A stretch of DNA of 64,000 bases from an uncultured Clostridium sp. (GCA_900543695.1 UQSG01000003.1:52204-116203), one strand, 5' to 3'; counted from the first letter of the stretch, positions 1 to 8,168 are shown. A program made the numbers and translations. Notes: generated from the sequence alone by a model not told the origin.

Positions 1-155
1 TTCATGCTGATATGATTGACAAGCTCTCTTCCCGTAAGATTTAAATTCTGTTTCGAAAGTCTATATTGCTGCCGGGCTGTTAACGAAGATACCGAGCTCA
101 AAAAAGCTCCCGCAAACAAAAAGATCGATACGAAAAAGCATAGCAGTAGCTGCAT
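1..155 (-). CDS. Partial small membrane/pilin-like protein at the end of the Tad operon
   Basis: Only the first 51 codons are in the window; the gene continues past the left edge. The start ATG (153-155) follows a GGGAGG ribosome site at 161-166. The visible protein opens with a hydrophobic segment (LLLCFFVSIFLFAGAFLS) and then a polar region with RQQYRLSKQNLNL, the layout of a one-helix minor-pilin-like protein. It lies 20 bases after the preceding small membrane protein on the same strand, so it is probably the next gene of the Tad operon. The family cannot be named from this fragment. Confidence 0.65.
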   Translation of the reverse strand, partial: MQLLLCFFVSIFLFAGAFLSSVSSLTARQQYRLSKQNLNLTGRELVNHISM

Positions 156-175
156 AATTTCCTCCCTTTATCGTA

Positions 176-586
176 CTAATTAACAACGGCAATTTTTACC
201 GCGGAAACACGCAGATCCGTCCCGGTAAGTTTTTCGAACAGGGAGGGGTTTGTATCTTCTGCAGAAATTGTAACACGATCGCCGCTGCTTAGCGGCATGT
301 CCTTGATATGTTCCGCTCCATAATAAAATGCGGATGTATTTTCTCCCAAATTTTTTTCCAGTGTAATATTCAAATCATATTCTCCATATCCTGCGAGACT
401 GCTTGCCAGATATGAAAAAATTTCCGAAGACACGACGCTCTTTGTGCTGATATTCTCAGCGATATCATAGCAAATATCGTTTACACGTTCCCTGATACCC
501 ATAAACAGCAAAAAAGAAATGCTTATCAGCAAAAGATAGAAAAACGTAAAAACAGACAGTACATAAGCAATAAATTTTCCGCTCAT
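176..586 (-). CDS. Small single-pass membrane protein, pseudopilin-like, Tad operon
   Basis: A protein of 136 residues starting MSGKFIAYVL. I chose this ATG over an upstream in-frame one because GGAGGG sits 7 bases before it. Residues 3-30 form one long hydrophobic helix (AYVLSVFTFFYLLLISISFLLFM). The rest is a polar, probably extracellular domain with no cysteine pair or named motif. It is downstream of the TadA-, TadB- and TadC-like genes and similar in size to its neighbours, so a minor pseudopilin or pilus-assembly role is inferred. I see no clear prepilin-peptidase cleavage site. The exact family is not recognised. Confidence 0.65.
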   Translation of the reverse strand: MSGKFIAYVLSVFTFFYLLLISISFLLFMGIRERVNDICYDIAENISTKSVVSSEIFSYLASSLAGYGEYDLNITLEKNLGENTSAFYYGAEHIKDMPLSSGDRVTISAEDTNPSLFEKLTGTDLRVSAVKIAVVN

Positions 587-607
587 TTTTCGCCCTCCGA
601 GAGAAGC

Positions 608-644
608 CATGCATTAATGAGGCTGTATATCTCATTAATACATG
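608..644. repeat. Inverted repeat between two pilin-like genes
   Basis: Arms of 14 bases (608-621 and 631-644) are complementary except at one position and enclose a 9-base loop. No U-rich tract follows on the minus strand, so it is not a standard terminator. It could be a processing or mRNA-stabilising hairpin within the operon. Confidence 0.45.
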
Positions 645-659
645 GTTTATTTGATCAAA

Positions 660-1028
660 TTACGTAGCCTTTGCAAAGGACTGGTCCTTCAGCGTAAAAG
701 AAATAACAGTAATTTTCCCATATTCGTCGTACGTTTTGCTCATAGTAAACAGCGTATTATCGTTATAATCCGTCAGATCACCCGTCTGCTCTACCGTGTC
801 GCCGTCTACGTTTACGGTATATCCTCCGGAAGAGCTTTTATTAATATAATTCTTAACTGTGCTCAGAGGGACCACAGTGCTGTCCTTAAGCATGATATTA
901 AGCCGGCTTTCCTCTTCGGTCACTACATCAGCGGTGTCCCGGAAGCCGCCCATCTGCCCGATAATGGCATAGCTGATTAACCCCATCGTCAGTACAATAA
1001 TTACAATTGTCGCGATTACTTTTTCCAT
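660..1028 (-). CDS. Small pilin-like protein, Tad operon
   Basis: 122 residues, starting MEKVIATIVIIVLTMGLISY, with a ribosome site (GGGGGA) 6 bases before the ATG. The first 25 residues form a hydrophobic helix immediately after a short charged start, as in pilins and pseudopilins. The remainder is acidic and polar, containing VNVDGDTVEQTGDLTDYND and a beta-rich C-terminus. There is no cysteine. The gene is the fifth in order after the TadA-like ATPase gene. It may be the major or a minor subunit of the filament, but no known Flp motif is visible, so this is inference from context and topology. Confidence 0.65.
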   Translation of the reverse strand: MEKVIATIVIIVLTMGLISYAIIGQMGGFRDTADVVTEEESRLNIMLKDSTVVPLSTVKNYINKSSSGGYTVNVDGDTVEQTGDLTDYNDNTLFTMSKTYDEYGKITVISFTLKDQSFAKAT

Positions 1029-1068
1029 AAAAATTCCCCCTAATAAATTTTTATTTATAACGGTGGCT

Positions 1069-1482
1069 TTATGCTTCGTTTTGCTCTCCGTCTGAACTTT
1101 GATAGGAAAAATACAGTTCCAGGAACGTATCCTCCTTTTTTACCTCGGAAAGCACAAAAAGCATATCACTCTTGATCACATCCGCCGCTTCCGCATAATT
1201 TTCTTCGCGAAACTGATAGGTTTTATCTGAAAATTTTACAGAAACGAGAAACCGATACCGATCTGCACAAAAGTCAAGCAGTTCGAGCAGATATCGTCCC
1301 GAAGTGAAATCCCCTTCCGCAGGCAGTTTTCCAAGTGTCACCTCCTTTATGTTTTCGTTTTCATCCATTTTCTCACCTGCAGAACGAACCAGCTGCGCGC
1401 TGCTCCGATAGATCGGAATAACGGAAACCAGCAGTGTCAGAATGACAGCCCCGATTATAATCTCTGAAATAATTTTATCCAT
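1069..1482 (-). CDS. Small membrane-anchored protein, Tad operon
   Basis: 137 residues, starting MDKIISEIIIGAVILTLLVS. GAGGTG lies 7 bases upstream of this ATG, which is favoured over one 15 bases earlier that overlaps the previous gene's stop. One N-terminal hydrophobic helix (residues 4-25) is followed by a charged domain of about 110 residues ending in an acidic tail. It directly follows the TadC-like gene and precedes another pilin-like gene. The position suggests a structural or assembly component of the Tad apparatus. I do not recognise the family. Confidence 0.65.
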   Translation of the reverse strand: MDKIISEIIIGAVILTLLVSVIPIYRSSAQLVRSAGEKMDENENIKEVTLGKLPAEGDFTSGRYLLELLDFCADRYRFLVSVKFSDKTYQFREENYAEAADVIKSDMLFVLSEVKKEDTFLELYFSYQSSDGEQNEA

Positions 1483-1496
1483 ATCCACGCACCTCA

Positions 1497-2162
1497 TTAA
1501 AAGAATTGAAAATTCATAGATTTCAGCCAGGGCTGAAGCATATATATCAGCAGAATAGCCATTGCAATAAATAATCCTGTGATCCCGATAATATGGATAA
1601 AATTGACACGCTTTTTGATAAAGCGGGCGTATGCACGTTTTTCCTGAATGAAATCTGCCTCTATGTTGCGCACAGCCAGATCGAAGTCATATAAAAAACC
1701 GATGCTTAATTTTTCATAAAACAATTTCGAATCCAAATCTTCGCTTTCCGTCAACAGTTCGCTGAAAAAGTCCTCTTTATCAACACTGCTTTTTCTCAGC
1801 ACATCCATAATCCGTTCGAGATCTTGTCTGTAATAATAAGAACGTTCATACATCGCGTTGACCACCTGCATAGAATCGACCGGTTTAATACTTCCGCTCA
1901 TGAGGAAAAGTTTTTTCAGAAAGCGGAGCTCCTTGCGTTTATGATAAATTCTTCCGCTCTTGCCGATCGCATGCATCAGGTCCGGAACATAAAAGGAAAG
2001 ACAGGATAATATAATGACGCCCGTTATTTTTAACAATACGGTTTCTGTGCCGGAAACACCGATCAAAAGATCTGTTATTATTATGGCGATTCCAGTCAAA
2101 AACGTACAAAACAGGATCAGCAGCCTTCCCTGTAAAGATTTTTGTGAACCTTCCTTTCTCAC
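1497..2162 (-). CDS. TadC-like membrane protein of the Tad secretion system
   Basis: 221 residues starting at a GTG preceded by AAAGGGTG. Two hydrophobic segments lie near the N-terminus (about 14-36 and 42-62) and one near the C-terminus (about 190-212). Between them is a charged cytoplasmic helical region (DLERIMDVLRKSS, FLYDFDLAVRNIEADF) like the type II secretion F domain of TadB/TadC platform proteins. It directly follows the TadB-like gene in the same operon. It is shorter than typical TadC, so the family assignment rests on topology and order more than on motifs. Confidence 0.6.
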   Translation of the reverse strand: MRKEGSQKSLQGRLLILFCTFLTGIAIIITDLLIGVSGTETVLLKITGVIILSCLSFYVPDLMHAIGKSGRIYHKRKELRFLKKLFLMSGSIKPVDSMQVVNAMYERSYYYRQDLERIMDVLRKSSVDKEDFFSELLTESEDLDSKLFYEKLSIGFLYDFDLAVRNIEADFIQEKRAYARFIKKRVNFIHIIGITGLFIAMAILLIYMLQPWLKSMNFQFF

Positions 2163-2168
2163 GGCACG

Positions 2169-3128
2169 TCACCCTTTCTTCTTTAAATAGAATAAAACCG
2201 CGATCAGCAAAAGCAGAAAGCCGATATAGCCCGCTGCAAGAAGCATTCCTGCGCGCGTTTCATAATACTGCATCTCGGTCGGAGCAAGTACGGAGGCATT
2301 ATAGAGTCTCACGGCAGGCAAGGCAGCCATAAATAATACCGACATTATAATGTAGCTCATCGAAGCTCCGCGCAAATCCTGCTGGTTCTCCAGGTCCTCT
2401 AGAACGTCGCGGACCATAACGTCAAACTGATCCTTAATTGTTTCGGCGCCGCCGTTATAGTGCGCAAGCCAAATGAGATCAAGCAAAACCGACATGTGTT
2501 CATTCGCATATTTTTTATCGATTTCTCTGAACGTTTCTTTTGCCTTTTCCTGTTCGTTCTGTGTAAGTGCATTATAAATCCGGAGCATTTCTGATTTGAT
2601 CCCCTTCGGAAGATCAGGAAGGCTTACATGGATTGCTTTGGCAATGCTTCCTTTTGATAAAAAGCGAGACTGCAGGATCCGCAGCGCTTCCGGCATCCGC
2701 TTCAGATGCCGGTTCATGATCAGTTCAAAAATCAGCTGCAGAGCAAACAAAACCGAGGCATTAAAAACAATAATATATACAAGCGCAATATACCAATACG
2801 GCATGTATATAACAAGAATAGCGATAGACGCCCCACACAGCAGAAATCCGAAGGCAGAAATTCCGACCGCGCCAAGCAGCCGGTTTTTGTCAAAGGACAG
2901 CGTATTAAATACGGATATTTTATATGCAATTTCATTATTGAATTTTACAAAGCTTTTGCTTCTGGAAAAAATTTGATAGAGGCGATCCGCATACCGCTCC
3001 AGAAATACGGAAGAGGAAATCCTGCCATACCGCTTTTCACGGCGGCGCCGAACAAACCAGCTGAGAATAAAAAAGCCGCAGCAGCCAAGGCCTCCCAATA
3101 ATAAAAAAGCAAAAAACAATTTATCCAT
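2169..3128 (-). CDS. TadB-like platform protein (type II secretion F domain)
   Basis: About 319 residues from the ATG at 3126-3128 (MDKLFFAFLLLGG). Hydrophobic segments lie at the N-terminus, in the middle (LLCGASIAILVIYMPYWYI followed by a second span) and in two C-terminal spans ending in LFYLKKKG. The soluble part between them (RMPEALRILQSRFLSKGSI, YANEHMSVLLDLIWLAHYNGG) resembles the cytoplasmic helical bundle of T2SF proteins. In Tad systems TadB and TadC form the inner platform acted on by the TadA ATPase. The gene lies 10 bases after the TadA-like gene and 6 bases before the TadC-like gene, which supports the assignment. Confidence 0.7.
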   Translation of the reverse strand: MDKLFFAFLLLGGLGCCGFFILSWFVRRRREKRYGRISSSVFLERYADRLYQIFSRSKSFVKFNNEIAYKISVFNTLSFDKNRLLGAVGISAFGFLLCGASIAILVIYMPYWYIALVYIIVFNASVLFALQLIFELIMNRHLKRMPEALRILQSRFLSKGSIAKAIHVSLPDLPKGIKSEMLRIYNALTQNEQEKAKETFREIDKKYANEHMSVLLDLIWLAHYNGGAETIKDQFDVMVRDVLEDLENQQDLRGASMSYIIMSVLFMAALPAVRLYNASVLAPTEMQYYETRAGMLLAAGYIGFLLLLIAVLFYLKKKG

Positions 3129-3138
3129 TTTCTCGTAT

Positions 3139-4833
3139 TCACCCCCCTGACTGAAACAGCTTCCAAATCTGCTCGGTAGCCTGATCGCCTGCATATCGGC
3201 TCATTTTTTGAAAATATTGATCGGAAGGCGCTTCAAGCAGCTCCCATGCGCCGGATTCACCCAGTGTCTTATTAAATCTAAAAATCGGTTTCAAATAATA
3301 TGACCTTCCTGCAAGCAGGCTCCCGATATACCGGACGCCAAGCCTCATCAAAAGTGTCCGAAGCCGTTCGCTTTCCTTCAAGTCACAATCGTTCTCTGAC
3401 ATGCCCAGATTATAAAGGATTGATTCCTTCCAAGAAAGATCTGAACAGACCTCATGGATACTGTCCACTACGATTCTGCCGGTATCGAGCCGGCTCAAAT
3501 GAATAATCAGGTCAATGCATCCCGCAATATCCTCCTCGGCCGTATTTTTATCTTGATACATGGGCGTTTTCATCATCAGATTCCGAAGATTCGGAATGAC
3601 CTCCTTCGGAGAAAACGAATGCATGGTTGCACTGACGCCGGCGTTAAGCCGGAGCGCGGCATTAATAAGCTCTGAAACCTCATCAGGCAGCGTAATTTCA
3701 CTTACTACAAGGATATCCCGTGAAGTCTTCAGCAAGTAAGCAAAGCTCTGCGCAAGATCGCGCTTCGTGTTCTCCACCAGCGTAATTACATTTTTGTCAG
3801 GATATTTAATCCCCGCCTGCAGCTCGTTTTGCTGATCAAGAATTCCGATTCCCCAATAATCAGGATATTCCCCAAGCATCGACAACAGGAAGGTGCTTTT
3901 GCCTACGCCCATATCAGAGCCTGAAACGATAAAGCTTCCGCGTCCCTTCTGGTTATATTTCAGGAAAGAAATCATATTTTGGTCGATCGTCTGATACTTT
4001 TCCGCAAGGTCTTCGAGCGAAACGACATGCAGGTTAAAAATGCGTTCATTGTAATAAAAATCCCCGTCTCCCGGCGTTACCTCGTACCCAGCTGCGCTGA
4101 TCCGGTTGGAATTGTTTTTTGATGTCACAACGATGGGATTCTGCATATCATAGTTCAATGCGGATCGCTGTGTCGTCTTCTTCTGGATGTTGACGATGGT
4201 TCCCGGGTTTTCAAAGCACAGAAACTTCAGGCGAATTTTGAGACCCTTCCAAATTATATAAATATAATCCTTATTTAAAATGCCGATTTCGTTGATATCC
4301 ATATACTGCAGAGATTCTATGCAGCTTTGGCCATAGCTGACCGCATACAGCAGGATACAAACAAAATTCAGCTGCTCGCGCTTCTTTTCATAGCGCTTCA
4401 AAAATCCTGTTCTGCGCTGCAGCTCCAATGCGGTATATCTCAGAAAGGGTTCCTCCATGACACTGATGTTATTGCTGTATTCACGATACGTCCGCAGAAT
4501 TTCTTCAAACGAGAAATTAGCAAGAAGTAATTCAAAAATGATTTCCGCTTCGTTCTGGTTTATCTCCCGGAAATTGACCGCTCCGTTAAGTAAACCGTCA
4601 AGCTTATCGCGATCATAGGATTCCATTAAACGAATATAGTAATCTACGATATTTTGTCTTGCCGCTTTACTGCCCAGAGCAGCAAAGTCCTTTAATCCCG
4701 TAAATGTGCGGATTGCCTTCTCCGCATGAATTCTATCCGTATGATATGTTTCTGCAAAACGCGCGCTGTCCGACAGGCTTTCAGACACGATATCCGCCAG
4801 CCCCGCCCAGGAGGGGGAAGAAAGATAGCTCAT
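3139..4833 (-). CDS. cpaF: CpaF/TadA-family secretion ATPase of a Tad (Flp pilus) system
   Basis: 564 residues. The C-terminal half carries the type II/IV secretion ATPase core: Walker A GSDMGVGKST at about 305-314, a Walker-B-like strand DILVVSEI at about 373-380, and the CpaF-type histidine box SATMHS at about 401-406. The N-terminal 270 residues are helical and, as in CpaF, precede the motor domain. ATP hydrolysis by this hexamer would power filament assembly at the membrane. The Walker A has Asp-Met where many CpaF proteins have Gly-Thr, but the essential Gly-Lys-Ser/Thr is intact. Its start overlaps the stop of the CpaB-like gene by 4 bases, implying translational coupling. Confidence 0.88.
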   Translation of the reverse strand: MSYLSSPSWAGLADIVSESLSDSARFAETYHTDRIHAEKAIRTFTGLKDFAALGSKAARQNIVDYYIRLMESYDRDKLDGLLNGAVNFREINQNEAEIIFELLLANFSFEEILRTYREYSNNISVMEEPFLRYTALELQRRTGFLKRYEKKREQLNFVCILLYAVSYGQSCIESLQYMDINEIGILNKDYIYIIWKGLKIRLKFLCFENPGTIVNIQKKTTQRSALNYDMQNPIVVTSKNNSNRISAAGYEVTPGDGDFYYNERIFNLHVVSLEDLAEKYQTIDQNMISFLKYNQKGRGSFIVSGSDMGVGKSTFLLSMLGEYPDYWGIGILDQQNELQAGIKYPDKNVITLVENTKRDLAQSFAYLLKTSRDILVVSEITLPDEVSELINAALRLNAGVSATMHSFSPKEVIPNLRNLMMKTPMYQDKNTAEEDIAGCIDLIIHLSRLDTGRIVVDSIHEVCSDLSWKESILYNLGMSENDCDLKESERLRTLLMRLGVRYIGSLLAGRSYYLKPIFRFNKTLGESGAWELLEAPSDQYFQKMSRYAGDQATEQIWKLFQSGG

Positions 4834-5570
4834 GGGGCAACCTCAACAGGCGCAGCCGAAACCGGACGATATGTTTTCTGAGAGGCATCCTGTGTTTGAT
4901 CTATATAAATCCGCAAATCGAGCACTCCCTCTTTTCCTGCATCTACAAGATCGCGATATTCTTCATCAGTTACGGCAAAAACCGCTGTATAGCATTCGTT
5001 TTCATCCTGTATAAATGCTCCGTTTGTTTCCGGATCCCGCTGAATATCATAAATCTGTATTTTGGGAACGACGACTGCCGTGCTCCCGTCCGGATAACTG
5101 AGCAGAATATCCGCAAACCGCCCCGGCTGCGCCTGTCCCGCAACAAGGCTGGAAATCCGGAATTCCTTCAGCCGTTCGTTTCCTTCTGCGTCTTTCAAAA
5201 ATTCTTTAAAATTCTGATAGGATACCTGCTGTCCTCTGCAGATTGCATATTTCAGCTGAAGCCCGCAGACATCCTCAAAATCGGAAACGTAATCGGATGT
5301 GACACAGCCCGACGGCATTTGAACCGTTACAAAGTGGGAGGCAATGGCTTCCGTAACGATGGTATCTGAGAGCAGCGGCGTATCGCCGTTATAAGTAAGT
5401 ACCGTAACATATCCCTGCGTTTCCGCCGCAAGCATCTCTTCATAGATTTCTTTTTCTTCTTTCCGTACAGACGGAATTACCAGGAAGGTATAGATTCCCG
5501 CGACCAACGCCATACACAGCAAAAACGCTGCGGCCCTTACGATTATATTCTTTTTCATATAGACACACAC
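4830..5570 (-). CDS. CpaB/RcpC-like SAF-domain pilus assembly protein
   Basis: About 246 residues. A GTG (5568-5570) with AAAGGA six bases upstream is the best-supported start; an ATG four codons later gives MKKNIIVR. An N-terminal anchor helix (AAAFLLCMALVAGIYTFLV) precedes a region of beta and SAF character: TVLTYNGDTPLLSDTIV, then CGLQLKYAICRGQQVSYQNF, then VAGQAQPGRFADILL. This fits Flp pilus assembly proteins of the CpaB/RcpC type. The protein would sit on the outer face of the membrane. It overlaps the upstream kinase-fusion gene by 16 bases and the downstream CpaF gene by 4, so the three are tightly coupled. Confidence 0.72.
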   Translation of the reverse strand: MCVYMKKNIIVRAAAFLLCMALVAGIYTFLVIPSVRKEEKEIYEEMLAAETQGYVTVLTYNGDTPLLSDTIVTEAIASHFVTVQMPSGCVTSDYVSDFEDVCGLQLKYAICRGQQVSYQNFKEFLKDAEGNERLKEFRISSLVAGQAQPGRFADILLSYPDGSTAVVVPKIQIYDIQRDPETNGAFIQDENECYTAVFAVTDEEYRDLVDAGKEGVLDLRIYIDQTQDASQKTYRPVSAAPVEVAP

Positions 5571-7132
5571 GACCTTTCCTTTCTATTGCTTGCGGCGCCG
5601 AATAAGCGATTGATAATATTGATATATTGAGCCTCGCTTCCGCTCCCGTCCGATCCGAAAATCGGCCGGATCTTTCCGGTAAAATTTCTTTTCAGCATTC
5701 GTGCTTCATCATGTGAAACAGCGCCAAGATATTTTTCTTCTCCTACCATCAGCAGAATGCTTTCCTCCGGCAGGCTGCATTTTTCGTTATACTCCCAGGC
5801 CGCGTACAAAACGTCGCCGCCAAACCATTCGTAATAGTTTTTGCAGGCCTCGATATCATCTACATTGGCCAGAGGCGTTGCAATCGTATAATCACAGCTT
5901 GCCGTCAGGTTGCGCACGGCCGGCTTGTCGTCATATCTGTCCGTGATAAAAATCACACAATCAAAATAGCTGCGTCCCCACGCGACCAGGTCCGAAATAC
6001 ATAATTCGTTTTCCGGTTCCAGCTCATCCTGGAGTCTCCTGCCTGAGAAATATAAATTCATGCAATCTTCTCTCTTGTGGAGCAGGCCCTTTGCATGCCA
6101 TGCTTCCGCGTCCCTTTGATACAGCGATCGGTAATCGAAAAGATACGGCTGCGTTTCTTCTTCGACGCTTTCTTCCCCGTAATATTTATCCCGAACAGCA
6201 TAATAGTCCAGCTTCCGCTGCGTTCTGCCTGTTACGGCCAGAATACACGTTTTCATCCCGAAAAATACCGCAGCCGTCTCGGCAAGCTCCCAGGCAAAAC
6301 AAACATTGCAGTCAACATATAGGGAAAAGCGGACAGCCTGGTGGGACTGCGGCGTTCCCCCTGCCCGCGGCAGAGAAGGCGCTGTAAGCGCCTTCAGCTC
6401 TGTCAGAAGAGCTGCCGCATCCGGATACCGGTCCTTTGCTTCATACGAGATGCATTTCATCAAAATCGGTTTCAGCGCGCAGTCATCCGGAATTCGCTTC
6501 GGATCCGCGCCATTTGATCCAAACCCTCCCAGCAGCCAGATAAAAACCATGCCCAGTGAATAGATATCGCTTTGCGCACATGCCTTTCCGTAAAATACTT
6601 CCGGTGCGGTAAAATATTCACTGGCGATCCGGGCAGTTCTCTGTTTTCCGATCTGCGGCGCAGCCCCGGAAGCGCTGCTGTCGGGGGCTTCCGTTCCGGT
6701 TATAATGCTGCTCTCAAAATCGATAAAACAGATCCTGCCGTCTTTTATAATCAGATTGGACGGCTTGATGTCGCCATGAATCCTAGACCCTTTGCCGTCA
6801 ATATCGGTGTTCAGAAACAATAAGAATTCCGCGGACGAGACGGCAAGCCCCGTCAGCTGCTCCGCAGGAATTTCCGGTCCCGGACAAACGCCGTCCAACC
6901 ATTCTTCCGCAATATATCTGAAGCCCCCCTCCTCAAAGCTGCAAATAAATTGCGGTACGGAAGGGTGACGGAGCGATGTCAGCGCCGACAATTCATTTTC
7001 AAAAGAGGAATCCCCGGATTCCCATCGCTTCACTGCCGCCAGACTCCCGGTTGCGGTATCCACAGTCTTATACAGCCTGTCCTCCAAAATAATTTCAAGA
7101 ACTGAAAATCTGCCGTTACAAACATCAAGCAT
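5555..7132 (-). CDS. Ser/Thr protein kinase fused to a degenerate TadZ/CpaE-like P-loop-fold domain
   Basis: 525 residues from the ATG at 7130-7132, which has GGAGGT 8 bases upstream. Residues about 5-250 are a eukaryotic-type protein kinase: a lysine in AAVKRW (about K35), the catalytic loop HGDIKPSN (about 119-126), a metal-binding Asp in DFE (about 138-140, glycine replaced by glutamate) and APEV (about 176). The glycine-rich loop is not recognisable. Residues about 265-525 have alternating strands and helices that resemble the ATPase part of TadZ/CpaE (FAWELAETAAVFFGMKTCIL; YFDCVIFITDRYDD; CDYTIATPLANVDDI) but lack a Walker A lysine motif. It is the first gene of the Tad operon, where tadZ/cpaE often lies. 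A kinase controlling pilus localisation or assembly is inferred. Confidence 0.75.
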   Translation of the reverse strand: MLDVCNGRFSVLEIILEDRLYKTVDTATGSLAAVKRWESGDSSFENELSALTSLRHPSVPQFICSFEEGGFRYIAEEWLDGVCPGPEIPAEQLTGLAVSSAEFLLFLNTDIDGKGSRIHGDIKPSNLIIKDGRICFIDFESSIITGTEAPDSSASGAAPQIGKQRTARIASEYFTAPEVFYGKACAQSDIYSLGMVFIWLLGGFGSNGADPKRIPDDCALKPILMKCISYEAKDRYPDAAALLTELKALTAPSLPRAGGTPQSHQAVRFSLYVDCNVCFAWELAETAAVFFGMKTCILAVTGRTQRKLDYYAVRDKYYGEESVEEETQPYLFDYRSLYQRDAEAWHAKGLLHKREDCMNLYFSGRRLQDELEPENELCISDLVAWGRSYFDCVIFITDRYDDKPAVRNLTASCDYTIATPLANVDDIEACKNYYEWFGGDVLYAAWEYNEKCSLPEESILLMVGEEKYLGAVSHDEARMLKRNFTGKIRPIFGSDGSGSEAQYINIINRLFGAASNRKERSCVSI

Positions 7133-7190
7133 CCTCTCACACCTCCGTTTTGATCCCGCCTTCGCGGCTGCAAACACAGAATACCTCACA

Positions 7191-7258
7191 AGCCGTCGAA
7201 AATCGACGGCGGGAATATTTCCTGCAAAAAACGCTCACTTTTCCCGTCTGCGGACGGC
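7191..7258 (-). promoter_or_regulatory. Paired hairpins in the leader of the kinase-Tad operon
   Basis: Between the amidase terminator and the kinase start lie a perfect 8-base-pair hairpin (7192-7199 with 7203-7210, loop of three) and a 5-base-pair hairpin (7244-7248 with 7253-7257). Both stems carry the complementary CCGTC/GACGG core, so they could exchange partners. Attenuation or an operator is possible. No promoter was identified with confidence. Confidence 0.4.
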
Positions 7259-7261
7259 TAA

Positions 7262-7298
7262 ATAAAAAACGTGCCGGGAGCAGTATTTCCCGGCACGT
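7262..7298 (-). terminator. Rho-independent terminator after the cwlD-like gene
   Basis: A perfect 11-base-pair stem (7269-7279 with 7288-7298) is followed on the minus strand by TTTTTTATT. It lies 36 bases after the amidase stop and separates that gene from the Tad operon. Confidence 0.9.
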
Positions 7299-7333
7299 TC
7301 CTGTTTCGTAATTTTTTCGCCTTTTTTCGTCCG

Positions 7334-8092
7334 TTATTCCTTTGGCGCCATCACGGTAAAATAATTGTCAATTCCCGCCTTGATGGCCTCCGCAATTTTT
7401 GTCTGATAGGAATCGTCAACCAGCTTCTTTTCCTCCTCCTGATTCGAAAGGAATCCGCACTCTACGATGGCAGTCGTCACCTTGCAGTTTTTTGTGATAA
7501 TAATATCTTCTGATTTTAACAGTGCCTCCCTGTCGTTCTCAGGCTCCAGCAGCTCTCTCAGCGCAGTCTGCAGACTGATCGCCAGCTTTTTGCTGGAAAG
7601 AGATTCTTTTGTATAAAAAGTCTGCGCTCCGTGATACTGTGAATCACTGAAAGAATTCAAATGGATGCTGACAACGATATCTGCGTTGCTTTCGTCCATC
7701 ATTTTCTTTCGTTTCAGAAGATCCTGCCTTCGCTTTGCCGTCATGGATAAATTTTCATCGTCGTAATTCAATACATCCTCGGTACGCGTCATTACAACAG
7801 TGTATCCTGCATCCTCCAGCAGTTTTTTCGTTTTTTGCGCAATAATCAGCGTAATGTCTTTTTCCTTTGCCCCGCTGTACGCGCTTACCGCGCCGGGATC
7901 CTCTCCTCCATGCCCTGCATCAAGCACAATGATTTTCCCTGCCGGCGAAAGCGTTTCAACATATTCGGAAGCGTTTACGGACGAGCCGTCCCCTTTTGCT
8001 CCGAAGCCAATATTGATTGCGACGATTGCAGCGACGAGGACAAAAATCAGGATTCCAAGTATTACGTTGGTTTTTTTCATTATGAGTATCAA
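7334..8092 (-). CDS. cwlD: N-acetylmuramoyl-L-alanine amidase, CwlD-like (Amidase_3)
   Basis: About 252 residues. A TTG start at 8090-8092 is favoured because AGGGGG lies 8 bases upstream; the first ATG (8078-8080, MKKTNVILG) has no ribosome site of its own. An N-terminal transmembrane or signal segment (VILGILIFVLVAAIVAI) leads to a zinc-amidase domain: IIVLDAGHGGEDPGA supplies the first His, SIHLNS a later His, and AIVECGFLSN the catalytic Glu. It cleaves the bond between muramic acid and the peptide stem. CwlD members act in spore-cortex maturation in sporulating relatives, but no sporulation gene is nearby, so a general wall role is equally possible. Confidence 0.88.
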   Translation of the reverse strand: MILIMKKTNVILGILIFVLVAAIVAINIGFGAKGDGSSVNASEYVETLSPAGKIIVLDAGHGGEDPGAVSAYSGAKEKDITLIIAQKTKKLLEDAGYTVVMTRTEDVLNYDDENLSMTAKRRQDLLKRKKMMDESNADIVVSIHLNSFSDSQYHGAQTFYTKESLSSKKLAISLQTALRELLEPENDREALLKSEDIIITKNCKVTTAIVECGFLSNQEEEKKLVDDSYQTKIAEAIKAGIDNYFTVMAPKE

Positions 8093-8100
8093 TAAAGGCA

Positions 8101-8138
8101 CCCCCTGCATACTACTTAATTAAGCATATTACAGGGGG
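8101..8138 (-). promoter_or_regulatory. Inverted repeat covering the cwlD ribosome site
   Basis: Seven-base arms (8101-8107 and 8132-8138) are perfectly complementary across a 24-base AT-rich spacer. The promoter-distal arm contains the AGGGGG ribosome site of the amidase gene. The pairing could mask the site in mRNA. Confidence 0.35.
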
Positions 8139-8168
8139 CTTACAAATATTCACAATTGCCGTAAAATT

